From Wandonia sp964447015 (GTDB lineage: Bacteria; Bacteroidota; Bacteroidia; Flavobacteriales_D; Crocinitomicaceae), in assembly GCA_964447015.1 (NCBI GenBank), contig CAYUQU010000011.1, forward strand, positions 1 through 63,092: a stretch of 63,092 nt of DNA, written 5' to 3'. The notes beneath the pieces are model-generated. The model was not told the DNA's origin. It searched no databases and saw only the letters and a program-made list of their open reading frames with translations. Both the position numbers and the translations under genes were made by a program. Positions 1 through 9,831 of the stretch are shown one piece after another (the stretch's first letter is position 1; every line of letters starts with the position of its first letter).

Positions 1-1
1 T

Positions 2-64
2 CCGAATGTTCATATTGTCAAACCATTGATTTTAGAACTACACAAAGAAGGAGGTCGAGCATGA
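2..64 (+). CDS. C-terminal end of upstream gene, probably methylmalonyl-CoA mutase small subunit (partial)
   Basis: An open frame enters from the left edge and gives about 20 residues ending KEGGRA before TGA at 62-64. That stop overlaps the ATG of the mutase large subunit in an ATGA arrangement, so the two genes are translationally coupled. The tail (VKPLILELHKEGGRA) resembles the last helix of a B12-binding-type fold (pattern of the kind ELKKxGRED), which the catalytically inactive small subunit (MutA/ScpB type) shares with the large one. Identity is inferred mainly from position; only the frame and the overlap are seen directly. Confidence 0.6.
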   Translation, partial: PNVHIVKPLILELHKEGGRA

Positions 65-2190
65 AAATAGATTTTACAAAACGACCACTGAATAAAACGG
101 CACGCACTGCGCAAGGTGAATTGAGAGAAGAGTTTCACACAGCCGAAAAAATTACACTTAAAAATAAGTACACCGCTAAAGACAACGAAGCAAACTGCCA
201 ACAAGGTTATGTGAGTGGAATTGCCCCTTATCTCGGTGGTCCTTATTCGACCATGTACACCATCCGCCCGTGGACAGTTCGCCAATACGCTGGATTTTCA
301 ACTGCGGAAGAATCGAATGCTTTTTACCGCAGGAATTTAGCTGCGGGACAAAAAGGACTTTCCGTTGCATTTGATTTAGCTACACACCGTGGGTATGATT
401 CAGATCACCCAAGAGTAAAAGGCGATGTCGGAAAAGCAGGTGTAGCTATCGATTCGATTTTGGACATGAAAATTCTTTTCGACCAAATTCCACTCGACGA
501 AATGTCCGTTTCCATGACCATGAACGGCGCTGTAGTTCCAATTATGGCATTTTACATTGTCGCTGCGGAAGAACAGGGCGTATCGCAAGACAAATTATCG
601 GGAACGATACAGAATGACATCTTGAAAGAATTCATGGTGCGCAACACCTATATCTATCCTCCCCTTCCTTCGATGCGAATTATCGCGGATATATTCGAAT
701 ACACGTCGAAGAATATGCCAAAATTTAATTCGATTTCGATTTCGGGTTATCACATGCAAGAAGCAGGAGCTACCAACGACATTGAGTTAGCTTACACGCT
801 TACAGATGGTTTGGAGTACTTGAGAACGGGAATTGCAGCAGGAATGGATGTAGACGTTTTTGCACCGCGCTTGTCATTCTTTTGGGCTATCGGCATGAAC
901 CATTTTATGGAAATTGCCAAGATGCGTGCTGGGCGTTTGTTGTGGGCGAAAATAGTCTCACAATTCAACCCGAAAAACGACAAATCACTCGCTTTACGTA
1001 CTCACTGTCAGACTTCAGGTTGGAGTTTGACCGAGCAAGATCCTTTCAACAATGTTGCTCGAACGTGCATTGAAGCATTGGGAGCTGCTTTTGGAGGAAC
1101 GCAATCATTGCACACCAACGCATTGGACGAGGCAATTGCACTTCCCACAGATTTTAGCGCTCGAATTGCACGAAATACACAACTTTATATTCAAGAAGAA
1201 ACGGGCATCTGCAAAGTAATTGACCCTTGGGCTGGGAGTTATTATGTCGAGAAATTGACTAACGACCTAGCTGAGCGCGCTTGGGAATTGATTCAGGAGG
1301 TAGAAGAACTCGGCGGAATGGCAAAAGCAATTGAAACTGGAGTTCCTAAAATGCGAATTGAAGAAGCTGCAGCTCGAAAACAAGCTCGAATTGACAGCAA
1401 CAAAGATATCATCGTTGGTGTGAACCGTTTCCAGTTGGACAAAGAAGAACACATGGACATTTTAGACGTGGACAACGCCAAAGTCCGTCTTTCGCAAATT
1501 GAACGTTTGAAAGAACTCCGCGCTAACCGCAACGAACAAGCTGTACAGAATGCCTTAAAAAAATTGGAAGAATCTGCGGCAAGTGGAAAAGGAAATCTTT
1601 TGGAATTAGCTATTGATTGTGCGAGAAAACGTGCATCTTTAGGAGAAATATCACAAGCCATGGAGAATGTATTTGGTCGCTATGAAGCCAAAATACGTTC
1701 GATTAGTGGCGTTTATTCGGCAGAATCAATGAATGATGCAGATTTTGAAAAAGCACGTGAAATGTCTAACCAATTCTCAAAATTGGAAGGGCGTCGACCG
1801 CGAATTATGATTGCCAAGATGGGGCAAGACGGTCACGACAGAGGAGCGAAGATTATCGCGACTTCGTTTGCTGACATCGGCTTTGATGTAGACATTGGTC
1901 CTTTGTTTCAAACACCTGACGAGGCTGCACGCCAAGCTGTAGAAAATGACGTGCATGTGTTAGGAGTTTCATCGTTGGCTGCAGGACATAAAACACTAGT
2001 TCCCGAAGTAATTGCCGAACTAAAGAAAATGGGACGCGAGGATATTATGGTCATTGCTGGGGGAGTAATTCCGCAACAGGATTACGATTTCCTTTTCAAA
2101 AGTGGCGTTTTTGGCGTCTATGGACCGGGAACTAAAATCTCCAAAGCAGCTCAAGAAATTCTTGCCTTGCTAATAGAAAGTGTGAAGTAA
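61..2190 (+). CDS. scpA: Methylmalonyl-CoA mutase, large (catalytic) subunit
   Basis: 709 residues, the full length of the bacterial large subunit. It interconverts (R)-methylmalonyl-CoA and succinyl-CoA with adenosylcobalamin in the cytoplasm, linking propionate or odd-chain catabolism to the TCA cycle. The N-terminal ~540 residues are the substrate-binding TIM barrel (YPxPxMRI-like and RTHCQTSGWSL stretches are visible). The C-terminal B12-binding domain (about 575-705) carries DGHDRG at 590-595, in which His592 would be the lower axial cobalt ligand. The ATG overlaps the stop of the preceding gene, and AAGGAGG (48-54) lies ahead of it; such a strong Shine-Dalgarno is unusual in Bacteroidota but here it is also coding sequence. 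Its chaperone MeaB and a B12 uptake operon lie 22-33 kb away in the same window. Confidence 0.97.
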   Translation: MKIDFTKRPLNKTARTAQGELREEFHTAEKITLKNKYTAKDNEANCQQGYVSGIAPYLGGPYSTMYTIRPWTVRQYAGFSTAEESNAFYRRNLAAGQKGLSVAFDLATHRGYDSDHPRVKGDVGKAGVAIDSILDMKILFDQIPLDEMSVSMTMNGAVVPIMAFYIVAAEEQGVSQDKLSGTIQNDILKEFMVRNTYIYPPLPSMRIIADIFEYTSKNMPKFNSISISGYHMQEAGATNDIELAYTLTDGLEYLRTGIAAGMDVDVFAPRLSFFWAIGMNHFMEIAKMRAGRLLWAKIVSQFNPKNDKSLALRTHCQTSGWSLTEQDPFNNVARTCIEALGAAFGGTQSLHTNALDEAIALPTDFSARIARNTQLYIQEETGICKVIDPWAGSYYVEKLTNDLAERAWELIQEVEELGGMAKAIETGVPKMRIEEAAARKQARIDSNKDIIVGVNRFQLDKEEHMDILDVDNAKVRLSQIERLKELRANRNEQAVQNALKKLEESAASGKGNLLELAIDCARKRASLGEISQAMENVFGRYEAKIRSISGVYSAESMNDADFEKAREMSNQFSKLEGRRPRIMIAKMGQDGHDRGAKIIATSFADIGFDVDIGPLFQTPDEAARQAVENDVHVLGVSSLAAGHKTLVPEVIAELKKMGREDIMVIAGGVIPQQDYDFLFKSGVFGVYGPGTKISKAAQEILALLIESVK

Positions 2191-2254
2191 ATCGTTCTGG
2201 ATTATTAAGAATTGTTCAATAACAGTCAAAAAATAAAATTTCGAGCGTTAATTT

Positions 2255-2285
2255 TTTGTTAATCTCAGAATTCTCTTTACATTCG
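2255..2285 (+). promoter_or_regulatory. Bacteroidota sigma-A type promoter
   Basis: TTTG at 2255-2258, exactly 19 bases, then TACATTCG at 2278-2285. This matches the known Bacteroidota layout TTTG-N19-TAnnTTTG except for C at the penultimate T. Predicted leader to the ATG at 2324 is about 35 bases. Confidence 0.7.
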
Positions 2286-2323
2286 GCATAGTTGTTGAAT
2301 GAACAAGGAAAAAACTTATTATT

Positions 2324-3049
2324 ATGAAGAAGGTATTTTTATTTATCGCAATCTTATTTACCAGTGCAACAATGTTTGCTCAAGATTACGAAGAATTATT
2401 GGTAATGTACGCTGATGGTGATTACGACAAGCTTGTGAAAACAGCTGAAAGTTACACGATTAAAGACAAAACTAAAAATGATCCTGAACCATATTATTGG
2501 TTAGCAAAAGGTCTGTATGCGATGTCTAAAGATGCGGAATACACATCACAAGACAAGTATAAAAATGCATACAAAGATGCTATTACAGCCATCGGTAAAT
2601 TCCAACGAAAAGACAAAGATAGATCTGTTTATAACGAATATAGAGACTTCTTTTCTGAGTTTAAATTGAGTCTAATAGAAGTTATTGAAAATGAAATATC
2701 CACTGGAAACTACAGTAAAGCTTATGGTTGGGTAATTAAAATGCCTAAAGTTTCTCCAGACGATGTAGGTTCAAAATATTTGTTGGGTGTTTGTAAATAT
2801 CGTAAAGGTGATAAATCAGGTGCGACAACAGAATGGAAAGAGGCAGATAAAATGTTAGCAGAGATTACTTCAGTAGATGACTGGCGTGAGGAAGATTTCA
2901 AAATGCTTGCAATAGGTTTAGCTGAAACAGCTGAGTGTTATATTGACTCAAGAAGACCTGAAGTCGCAAAAGAGTTAATGAACAAAGGTTATAAGTGGCT
3001 TGAAGACAATGAATATTTCAAAAGTAAATACGACGAAATTGTAAATTAA
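2324..3049 (+). CDS. Secreted TPR-like protein of unknown function
   Basis: 241 residues. A signal peptide is clear: MKK, a hydrophobic stretch, then a cleavage site after TMFAQ at about residue 20. The rest is helical, charged and rich in Tyr/Lys, with spacing suggestive of degenerate tetratricopeptide repeats (for example YYWLAKGLYAMSK and KYLLGVCKYRKGD). It probably sits in the periplasm and binds other proteins. It has its own promoter (2255-2285) and terminator (3058-3090), so it is monocistronic. I recognise no specific family and assign no function. Confidence 0.8.
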   Translation: MKKVFLFIAILFTSATMFAQDYEELLVMYADGDYDKLVKTAESYTIKDKTKNDPEPYYWLAKGLYAMSKDAEYTSQDKYKNAYKDAITAIGKFQRKDKDRSVYNEYRDFFSEFKLSLIEVIENEISTGNYSKAYGWVIKMPKVSPDDVGSKYLLGVCKYRKGDKSGATTEWKEADKMLAEITSVDDWREEDFKMLAIGLAETAECYIDSRRPEVAKELMNKGYKWLEDNEYFKSKYDEIVN

Positions 3050-3057
3050 TTAAAACC

Positions 3058-3090
3058 AAATCCTTGATGAAAATCAGGGATTTGATTTTT
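3058..3090 (+). terminator. Rho-independent terminator
   Basis: An 11-bp stem (3058-3068 with 3073-3083, one G-U pair) closes on a GAAA tetraloop and is followed by GATTTTT. It sits nine bases after the stop of the gene at 2324-3049. Confidence 0.85.
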
Positions 3091-3153
3091 AAAGTCCTTC
3101 ATTTTGGTTCAGTAATTGTTATATGAATTACATACTTCACCAAAATATGTAAT

Positions 3154-4134
3154 ATGAAAAAGAGACTACTATTTATTTTTTTAATCCCAACTTTATTCGT
3201 CCTCACTGGATGCAAAACCTCATTTAGAATCTCTGTAACAACTCCCGCTCCGATTTTACTTGACGACAGCACCACAAAACTGTTAATCGTAAATAACGTT
3301 ACAGAAAATAATAGTCCTGATGCGCTCCTTAAGCAAGTTTTGCAAGGTCAACAATACAATGGCAATGTAATTGCTGCTGAGCAAAGTGTTACAGGAATAA
3401 TCCGTTCTCTTGACGATTCTCGTTATTTAAAAGGAGTAATTGCTTCACCGATACAATTGCGTGATAACAAGCAAATCAATTGGATACGCGTTGATTCAAT
3501 TTGCCAAGCGCAAGGCACACATGGAATTATCGAAATTGAAACGTTCGAATCACAAGCGCCTGTTGGAGGAACAATTGTAGCAAATGCCACAGGACAACGA
3601 AATAGCCCTTTGAGAGGTTGGGCTTACATCAACATTTACATTGCAAACAGTCATCAACACGTGGATAGATTAGATATTCACGAAGTATACAACATTCCAA
3701 TTTCAGGTAATACAAATCCGCTCAACTTGCTTTCTGATGCGCTAAGAAAAAGAGAATATTACGGTCATTTAGGTAATAGTATTGGTTATCGCATTGGTAG
3801 CCTCTTTTATTCGAAATGGGTTTGGGTAAATCGTGAATTCTACAATAAAGGAAGTCGCACACTAAAAATGGCCAAACCTCTTATTCGAAATGGAAACTGG
3901 GATTTGGCAGAACGTCAACTTGAGCCAGGGATTGATAGCCCAAAAAATAAAGTAGCAGGTCGTTCGAAGTACAATATGGCACTGGTATATGAGGGACAAG
4001 GACGCCTAAAAGAAGCTATAGCAATGGCTGAAAGAGCTGCACTCGAAAACGGAACAAAATTAGCGTACAATTACATCAATGTACTCAAGCGACGCGTAAA
4101 TCAACAGTCAGCAATTGTGTTGATTAAAGATTAA
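3154..4134 (+). CDS. Lipoprotein with TPR-like C-terminus (DUF6340-like)
   Basis: 326 residues. A lipoprotein signal ends in the lipobox LTGC, so lipidation would be at about Cys20. The middle part has the look of Bacteroidota DUF6340 lipoproteins (a run such as TKLLIVNNVT near the start; a later section on an extracytoplasmic domain), and the last ~90 residues (LIRNGNWDLAERQL..., YNMALVYEGQGRLKEAIAMAERA) form two TPR-type helical pairs. Location is the outer or inner membrane, facing the periplasm. Function is unknown; the DUF6340 name is from memory and was not searched. Confidence 0.75.
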   Translation: MKKRLLFIFLIPTLFVLTGCKTSFRISVTTPAPILLDDSTTKLLIVNNVTENNSPDALLKQVLQGQQYNGNVIAAEQSVTGIIRSLDDSRYLKGVIASPIQLRDNKQINWIRVDSICQAQGTHGIIEIETFESQAPVGGTIVANATGQRNSPLRGWAYINIYIANSHQHVDRLDIHEVYNIPISGNTNPLNLLSDALRKREYYGHLGNSIGYRIGSLFYSKWVWVNREFYNKGSRTLKMAKPLIRNGNWDLAERQLEPGIDSPKNKVAGRSKYNMALVYEGQGRLKEAIAMAERAALENGTKLAYNYINVLKRRVNQQSAIVLIKD

Positions 4135-4224
4135 TTTCGCAAACATTTCATTTACACCGAATAAATTTTAGTTTTCACATTCAGTTTAAACATAACTTTA
4201 TATCTTCGGCTCAAATTGAAATCA

Positions 4225-6165
4225 ATGGCTTTAAGGATTTTTCTTTCGTTTTTTATATTCTTTTCTGGATCTGCCTTTTTTGCGCAGGATAAAATCCATT
4301 TTCCAGAGACAGTAGTTGGTGGAGTAGAAACTCGAATATCAGTAGAAACTGAAAAAGAAGTTCTTGTTATTTCCAATCATAATTATGACGTAAAAACCGA
4401 TGGCGAAGACAATCAATATATCGAAATGACTTTTGCCACAAGTAGTCAATTTAATCTTGAATATATAGAATCGAATGAGCAACCAGCTGTAATCCCTAGT
4501 TGGTGGGCCATCATTCCTCCGCTTGTGGCTATTTTCATGGCACTGATTTTAAAAGAAGTTATCATTTCTCTTTTTGCAGGTATCTTTATCGGTGCTGCAA
4601 CTCTTGGGTTTTATGTGGATGGCATAAGTGGAATATTTGGCGCATTCCTAACCGTACTCGACCATTATATGCTAGAGGCACTAGCTGACAAAGACCATTT
4701 ATCCGTCATACTATTTTCAATTCTAATAGGTGCACTCGTCGCCGTTATTTCCAAAAATGGAGGAATGAAGGGAGTTGTAAATCGAATTGTAAAGTTTGCT
4801 CAAACTCGCCGATCGGGGATGCTTTCTACTTATTTTCTTGGGGTAGCTATCTTCTTTGATGATTATGCCAACACGCTCGTAGTTGGAAATACGATGAGAC
4901 CTGTGACAGATAAATTGCGTATTTCAAGAGAAAAATTGGCTTATATAGTCGATTCTACCGCAGCTCCCATCGCTGCAGTTGCATTTGTGACCACATGGAT
5001 AGGTGCCGAATTGGGCTACATCTCTGCTGGCGTGGCTAAAATCAATGAAAATGAAGTTCTCATAACAGAAGGAGCCTACTCCATTTTCATGAATTCGTTG
5101 ACCTACTCTTTCTACCCCATTCTAACCTTGGTTTTCATGTTTATTTTGATTTGGAAAAAACGCGATTTTGGCCCGATGTACAAGATTGAAGCTGAAACAA
5201 TCAAAAATGGTATAAACGCAGGTGAAGACAACGACCAAAGCACTGTCGATTCGGAAGAATTTGAACCCGCTAATATGAACAAAATTCGTTCATTCAATGC
5301 CGTAATTCCAATTCTAGTTGTGGTATTTGGAACAATTATCGGACTTGTATACACAGGAATGAATTCGTGGAATTCTACATTTTCTGAAGCTGGAATTTTG
5401 ACAAACCAAGGATTTTTTGCAGCGTTAGAACAACATGAGGGGCATAGTTTGACATTTATTCAACGAATAGGGATGATTATCGGAGAGGCAAACTCTTACC
5501 AATCGCTCTTATGGTCTTCTCTTTTAGGTTTGACACTTGCAATTCTCCTTACATCTGTGCAGCGAATTATGAATCTGCGCGACACAATGGAAGTCGTGAT
5601 TTCGGGAGTAAAAACAATGATTCCTGCTATTGCCATTTTGGTTCTTGCTTGGTCTTTAGCTCACGTAACTTCAGATTTGCGCACAGCGGATGTAATTAAA
5701 GATGCGTTTGGTAGTACTTTTCAACCTTGGTTAATTCCAGCAATTACATTTGTACTATCTGCCATCATAGCCTTCTCAACAGGTTCTTCGTGGTCTACAA
5801 TGGCTTTGGTATACCCGATTATGATACCAACCGCTTTCGCAATGGGTCAGGACATAGATTCAATAGATGGAATGGCTCTATTGTACAACACCGTTGCATC
5901 TGTACTTGCGGGTTCTGTTTTGGGTGACCACTGTTCTCCTATTTCAGACACCACAATTCTCTCCAGCTTGGCTTCGTCATGCAATCACGTAAGTCACGTG
6001 CGTACACAAATGCCTTATGCGTTGACAGTGGGTGGAGTGGCGTTGTTTGTGGGAGTGATTCCTGGAGCGATGGGTGTGCCGTTTTATGTCACTTTTCCTG
6101 TGGCAATAGGAATATTGTACTTAGTTGTCCATTTTGTGGGGAGGAAACACGAAGAAACAGAATGA
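4225..6165 (+). CDS. Na+/H+ antiporter, NhaC family
   Basis: 646 residues. About 12 membrane segments fill residues ~95-640. Hallmarks of the NhaC (Na_H_antiporter) family are visible: FFDDYANTLVVGNTMRP, DSTAAPIAAVAFVTTW and, near the end, GDHCSPISDTTILSSLASSCNH. It exchanges sodium for protons across the inner membrane. Ahead of the transporter core lies an unusual signal-peptide-like segment and about 65 periplasmic residues. The frame is open from a TTG at 4216, but ATG at 4225 is the simpler start and gives a clean signal sequence. It converges with the RND exporter gene with only 24 bases between the stops. Confidence 0.9.
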   Translation: MALRIFLSFFIFFSGSAFFAQDKIHFPETVVGGVETRISVETEKEVLVISNHNYDVKTDGEDNQYIEMTFATSSQFNLEYIESNEQPAVIPSWWAIIPPLVAIFMALILKEVIISLFAGIFIGAATLGFYVDGISGIFGAFLTVLDHYMLEALADKDHLSVILFSILIGALVAVISKNGGMKGVVNRIVKFAQTRRSGMLSTYFLGVAIFFDDYANTLVVGNTMRPVTDKLRISREKLAYIVDSTAAPIAAVAFVTTWIGAELGYISAGVAKINENEVLITEGAYSIFMNSLTYSFYPILTLVFMFILIWKKRDFGPMYKIEAETIKNGINAGEDNDQSTVDSEEFEPANMNKIRSFNAVIPILVVVFGTIIGLVYTGMNSWNSTFSEAGILTNQGFFAALEQHEGHSLTFIQRIGMIIGEANSYQSLLWSSLLGLTLAILLTSVQRIMNLRDTMEVVISGVKTMIPAIAILVLAWSLAHVTSDLRTADVIKDAFGSTFQPWLIPAITFVLSAIIAFSTGSSWSTMALVYPIMIPTAFAMGQDIDSIDGMALLYNTVASVLAGSVLGDHCSPISDTTILSSLASSCNHVSHVRTQMPYALTVGGVALFVGVIPGAMGVPFYVTFPVAIGILYLVVHFVGRKHEETE

Positions 6166-6189
6166 GAATGAGAGAGTCTGTAAATGGCA

Positions 6190-8460
6190 CTATACTTTTT
6201 TCTTGAAAAAATAAATAATCAACACTGGCAACAATAACAAATCAGCTACCACTGCAAAAACAAGGCTTAAAGAGACCAATAACCCCATTATAAATGTGCC
6301 TCTAAAATCGGAAAAAATAAGCATTAAAAATCCGCTACTTAGAATTAAAGTTGTTAGAATGATTGCTTTTCCGGTTGACACATACGTTGTCCTCAAAGCC
6401 CACAACACAGATTTGCCTTTGTTCAATTCCAGTTTAAATTTGCTTAAGAAGTGAATGGTATCATCTACCGCGATACCAAAGGCGATGGTAAAAATAATTG
6501 CTGTCGTAATCTTTAAATCAACACCTAAGTATCCCATTATTCCACCAATAAACAGCAGTGGAAATAAATTTGGGATCATGGCGATGATAACCATCGAAAA
6601 GGAACGATACAAGAACCCCATGATTACTGCAATTATGATACTCGCTAGCAAAAGTCCCTGCATCATACTCATGGATAAGGTGCGCATATTCAAATCGAGC
6701 AAATGTGCTGTACCTGTGATTATGGGTTTAACGATAGTTGTATCCACTTCATTTTTTACAAACAACTCAAATGCGTGATTTTTATCTGTGACTATCTTAT
6801 TTCCCCAATCTGGAATTGCGCCTTGTAATCTTGACATCATTCCTGTAGAATCCATAATCATATCCAGCACTATTCCACCACGCACTCTTTCTAATTGTCG
6901 TTTAAATCGGTTGATTTCACGTTGGTTCTCTGGAATAACATAATGACTTTTCATTCCACTGTGCACACTCCTATTTATCAACCTAATTAAGCTAGCAATA
7001 GAATTCATTCTACCAACCCCATATTCATCCGAAAGGTAAGTCTCGACTTTTTCAATTTCGTTCAATACATCCTTATCCCAAAATGTTTTGGATGAGTCAG
7101 GCAACACAAATGCCAATTCAAAAGGTCTAACGCCACCATAATGTTCATCCAAATAATTAAAATCTTGCTTAAGTGGCACATCATCTGAGATATCGTCCAT
7201 CAGATAATTATTGGTTTCTATCTTCATTGTTCCGATTAGTGCGACTGCTCCGAAAATCAAAAATCCAACAGGAATCCATTTTCGATAGCGTATTGTCCAA
7301 TGAAAAGTCTTTCGCAAGAAGTTAAACCAAATTGGAATATTGTATTTTTCATTGCGAACGATAACAGGAGTTCTAGAATACAGAAAAAGAATTGGCAACA
7401 CTAGAAATGTCAATAAAAACGCTAAAATCACACCTAGAGCCGTAAACACGCCAAACGACTGAATCGGTCGTATGTTTACTAATAAAAGTGTAGCAAAACC
7501 TATAGCAGTAGTGAGCGATGTCAGGAAAGTTGCCATCCCCACTTCTTTTAGTGCATTCAAGATAGCTTGATTTTTCTCCATCCCTACCCTGAGATTATCA
7601 ATGTATTTACTCACCATATGAATCACATCTGACATGGCGACAACAAACATAATACTAGGGAGAACCGTCAACAACACATTAATTGGCTCACGAAACAACC
7701 CCATCACACCAATTACCCAAATAAGTGAACCGAAGAGTACGACTTGAGGTAATAAAATTCCCCAAAGCGAACGAAAAGCGATGTAAAGGAATAGAACAAC
7801 TAAAATTACAGAAAGTGAGACGAAAAGTCCCATTTCAAACTGCATCGTTTCAACATAATATTGCTGTCCTTTTGCACGTCCAGTTAAGCGAATGTTGTCA
7901 AATTCGTATTTGGATAATATAGTTTCCACATCCGCCACCATTATATCGCATTTCTCTTTACTCAGATAATCATCGTGTTTGATGAAAATACAGAGCGACA
8001 AAGCATCGGAAGCTACAAACTGGTTCACTAGTTCGGGGTGAGAATAAATCCGAACTGAATCTTTATCAAGACGCAAGCTATCAAGGTGCAAATATGGTAT
8101 TTCGACCGCTAATCCTCCAGGGATTATTCGCAGTTCATTTAAATTTGTCAATGAAGTCGCATGCTGAATAAATTTAGCCTCGTTAAGTTCGTTTGTGAGT
8201 TCCTTAATTTGAATTAAAAAATCAGCCTCAAAAACAGAAGGTGAATTTTCAACAGCCAAAAGCATGAAATCGTTATCAGAAGAAAATTTTGATCGATATT
8301 CACTATAAAAGACTGCTTCAGGTTCATCAACAGGGAGAAAATCTTCAAATTCGTATGAAAACTCAAGATTTTTCCAATTGTATAGAAACACAGCTGTCAG
8401 CACGATTACAAACAATACGACAAGGCGTGCAATTTTTTTTAGCTTTTGTTCACCAACCAT
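6190..8460 (-). CDS. RND-superfamily (MMPL/patched-type) exporter
   Basis: 756 residues with the duplicated RND plan: TM1 near residue 10-30, a periplasmic loop to ~200, five membrane segments, a second TM/periplasmic loop (~380-580) and five more segments at the C-terminus. Motifs typical of the family are FVVAMSDVIHMVSKY in the first half and AFGIAVDDTIHFLSKF in the second, which contain the proton-relay Asp residues. Length and domain order fit the MMPL-like exporters that move lipids, sterols or other hydrophobic compounds rather than the ~1040-residue AcrB pumps. No partner gene (membrane fusion protein, TolC) is nearby. Substrate cannot be told from the sequence. Confidence 0.88.
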   Translation of the reverse strand: MVGEQKLKKIARLVVLFVIVLTAVFLYNWKNLEFSYEFEDFLPVDEPEAVFYSEYRSKFSSDNDFMLLAVENSPSVFEADFLIQIKELTNELNEAKFIQHATSLTNLNELRIIPGGLAVEIPYLHLDSLRLDKDSVRIYSHPELVNQFVASDALSLCIFIKHDDYLSKEKCDIMVADVETILSKYEFDNIRLTGRAKGQQYYVETMQFEMGLFVSLSVILVVLFLYIAFRSLWGILLPQVVLFGSLIWVIGVMGLFREPINVLLTVLPSIMFVVAMSDVIHMVSKYIDNLRVGMEKNQAILNALKEVGMATFLTSLTTAIGFATLLLVNIRPIQSFGVFTALGVILAFLLTFLVLPILFLYSRTPVIVRNEKYNIPIWFNFLRKTFHWTIRYRKWIPVGFLIFGAVALIGTMKIETNNYLMDDISDDVPLKQDFNYLDEHYGGVRPFELAFVLPDSSKTFWDKDVLNEIEKVETYLSDEYGVGRMNSIASLIRLINRSVHSGMKSHYVIPENQREINRFKRQLERVRGGIVLDMIMDSTGMMSRLQGAIPDWGNKIVTDKNHAFELFVKNEVDTTIVKPIITGTAHLLDLNMRTLSMSMMQGLLLASIIIAVIMGFLYRSFSMVIIAMIPNLFPLLFIGGIMGYLGVDLKITTAIIFTIAFGIAVDDTIHFLSKFKLELNKGKSVLWALRTTYVSTGKAIILTTLILSSGFLMLIFSDFRGTFIMGLLVSLSLVFAVVADLLLLPVLIIYFFKKKV

Positions 8461-8489
8461 TTTTCACTTATCTACGTCCATACATCCGA

Positions 8490-8497
8490 CAAAGCTA
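8490..8497 (-). promoter_or_regulatory. Candidate -7 element for the RND exporter gene
   Basis: On the minus strand the eight bases read TAGCTTTG, a full match to TAnnTTTG, about 29 bases before the start codon. No TTG is seen at the proper -33 spacing, so support is partial. Confidence 0.45.
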
Positions 8498-8591
8498 GTT
8501 AAAACATTCAACAACTTTATTTCTAGGTGTTGAGAATTAAACAAGCTAAATGAAAATAAGTTTTTATCTTTAACAAACAAAAATTTAAGCT

Positions 8592-9638
8592 ATGAAAAAA
8601 CAAGTACTTTTTCTTTCTTCTTTTCTGATGTTGACTTCAACATTAAGCGCACAAACATGGACATCAGCTGATGAGCCTATAATTGGTGCAACAACAATTA
8701 TGTATGTGATTGACTCAAATGCAGTGAATTACGCAGGTAATGTAGGTGCTGGTCAAACATTTGATTATTCAGAAACAGCTGGATACTTAAGCAATGACCG
8801 AATTGTATCTGTAAATGATGCATCGGCGAGTATTTACAGTGCTGATTTCGCTTCTTCTACTTTCAATATGATAATTCCTGAGTATATCGAAACTTTCTAT
8901 ACTTTCGATGCAAATGAAAAGCAAGGTCAGGGATTTGTAATAAATATTGATGGTTTTGGTGATGCTATTACTGAATTCAGCACAAATAATCAACAAGTCT
9001 TAGAATTTCCAACAACTTTAGGAACAGGATTTACTGATAGTTACGAAGGAACTTTCACTTTAGCTGGAGATACATATCCTGCAATTGGAGATACTTGGGT
9101 TACGGCTGATGCTACTGGTACTTTAATTTTAGCTAATGGAGTTTCGCACACTGATGTATTGAGAATAAAAACTATTGACACTACATATACAGAAGTTGAT
9201 CCATTAGGATTTGGTGTTCCAATGCCTTTAACTATTGCTCGTGAACAATATGAATATTTTAAAGCATCTGCATCTGATTTCCCATTATTTGTTCATTCTT
9301 ATTTTCAGGTTACTACTACTGGATTTAACTTTGGATTCGGTGTAGTTCTAAGTTCTGAAAACCCTACAGGATACGTTGGTCTGAGTGAAGATCTTTTAAC
9401 AGCAAAAGAATTTGGTTTATATCCAAATCCAACGAATGGAGTATTTACAGCTTCACTTCCAACAGTAGATGCTAATTCATCTATCGTTGTTCTTGATGCG
9501 ATTGGAAAAGTTGTTAAAAATATCGTTCCAACTTCTTCGACTACAGAAATTAATCTTGCAAATGAACCAAAAGGAGTTTATTTTGTGAGAATGAATAGTT
9601 CTACAGATAGTAAAACAATGAAATTGGTAGTAAGATAA
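8592..9638 (+). CDS. Secreted protein with T9SS type A sorting domain
   Basis: 348 residues. A signal peptide (cut after STLSAQ, about residue 20) is followed by ~240 residues of unknown beta-rich sequence (many Thr/Ala/Gly, repeats of the kind TFTLAGDTYPAIGDTW). The last ~75 residues are a type A T9SS C-terminal signal: FGLYPNPTNGVF, then VVLDAIGKVV and a final GVYFVRMNSS...MKLVVR. The protein would be exported by Sec, then taken over the outer membrane by T9SS and either released or attached to A-LPS. A strong terminator follows. The passenger family is not recognised. Confidence 0.85.
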   Translation: MKKQVLFLSSFLMLTSTLSAQTWTSADEPIIGATTIMYVIDSNAVNYAGNVGAGQTFDYSETAGYLSNDRIVSVNDASASIYSADFASSTFNMIIPEYIETFYTFDANEKQGQGFVINIDGFGDAITEFSTNNQQVLEFPTTLGTGFTDSYEGTFTLAGDTYPAIGDTWVTADATGTLILANGVSHTDVLRIKTIDTTYTEVDPLGFGVPMPLTIAREQYEYFKASASDFPLFVHSYFQVTTTGFNFGFGVVLSSENPTGYVGLSEDLLTAKEFGLYPNPTNGVFTASLPTVDANSSIVVLDAIGKVVKNIVPTSSTTEINLANEPKGVYFVRMNSSTDSKTMKLVVR

Positions 9639-9664
9639 TCTAATTACTAGACTGTCTTTTATAA

Positions 9665-9696
9665 AAAGAGGTGCTCAAATGAGTACCTCTTTTTTT
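9665..9696 (+). terminator. Rho-independent terminator
   Basis: A 12-bp stem (9665-9676 with 9681-9692, one G-U pair), AAAT loop and an uninterrupted run of T to 9696. It ends the T9SS cargo gene at 8592-9638. Confidence 0.92.
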
Positions 9697-9780
9697 ATAC
9701 GAAAGTTTTATTTACTCTCCAATAAATTTAATACGATAAGCTAAAAATAAATCGAAACATACTACGAAACTACAAGGCAT

Positions 9781-9810
9781 AAAAAAAGGTCACCGTAGTA
9801 GGTAGACCTT
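9781..9810 (-). terminator. Rho-independent terminator of the small lipoprotein gene
   Basis: Read on the minus strand, AAGGTCTACC pairs with GGTGACCTT (one bulged T) around a six-base loop and is followed by T7. It lies 21 bases after the stop codon of the 46-residue lipoprotein gene, which supports that gene as real. Confidence 0.85.
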
Positions 9811-9831
9811 GATTTATTAGGTAAATGAAGC

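Noticed and set aside
6166..6189. Shared terminator between the NhaC and RND genes
   Set aside because: No hairpin can be formed in the 24 bases between the stops.
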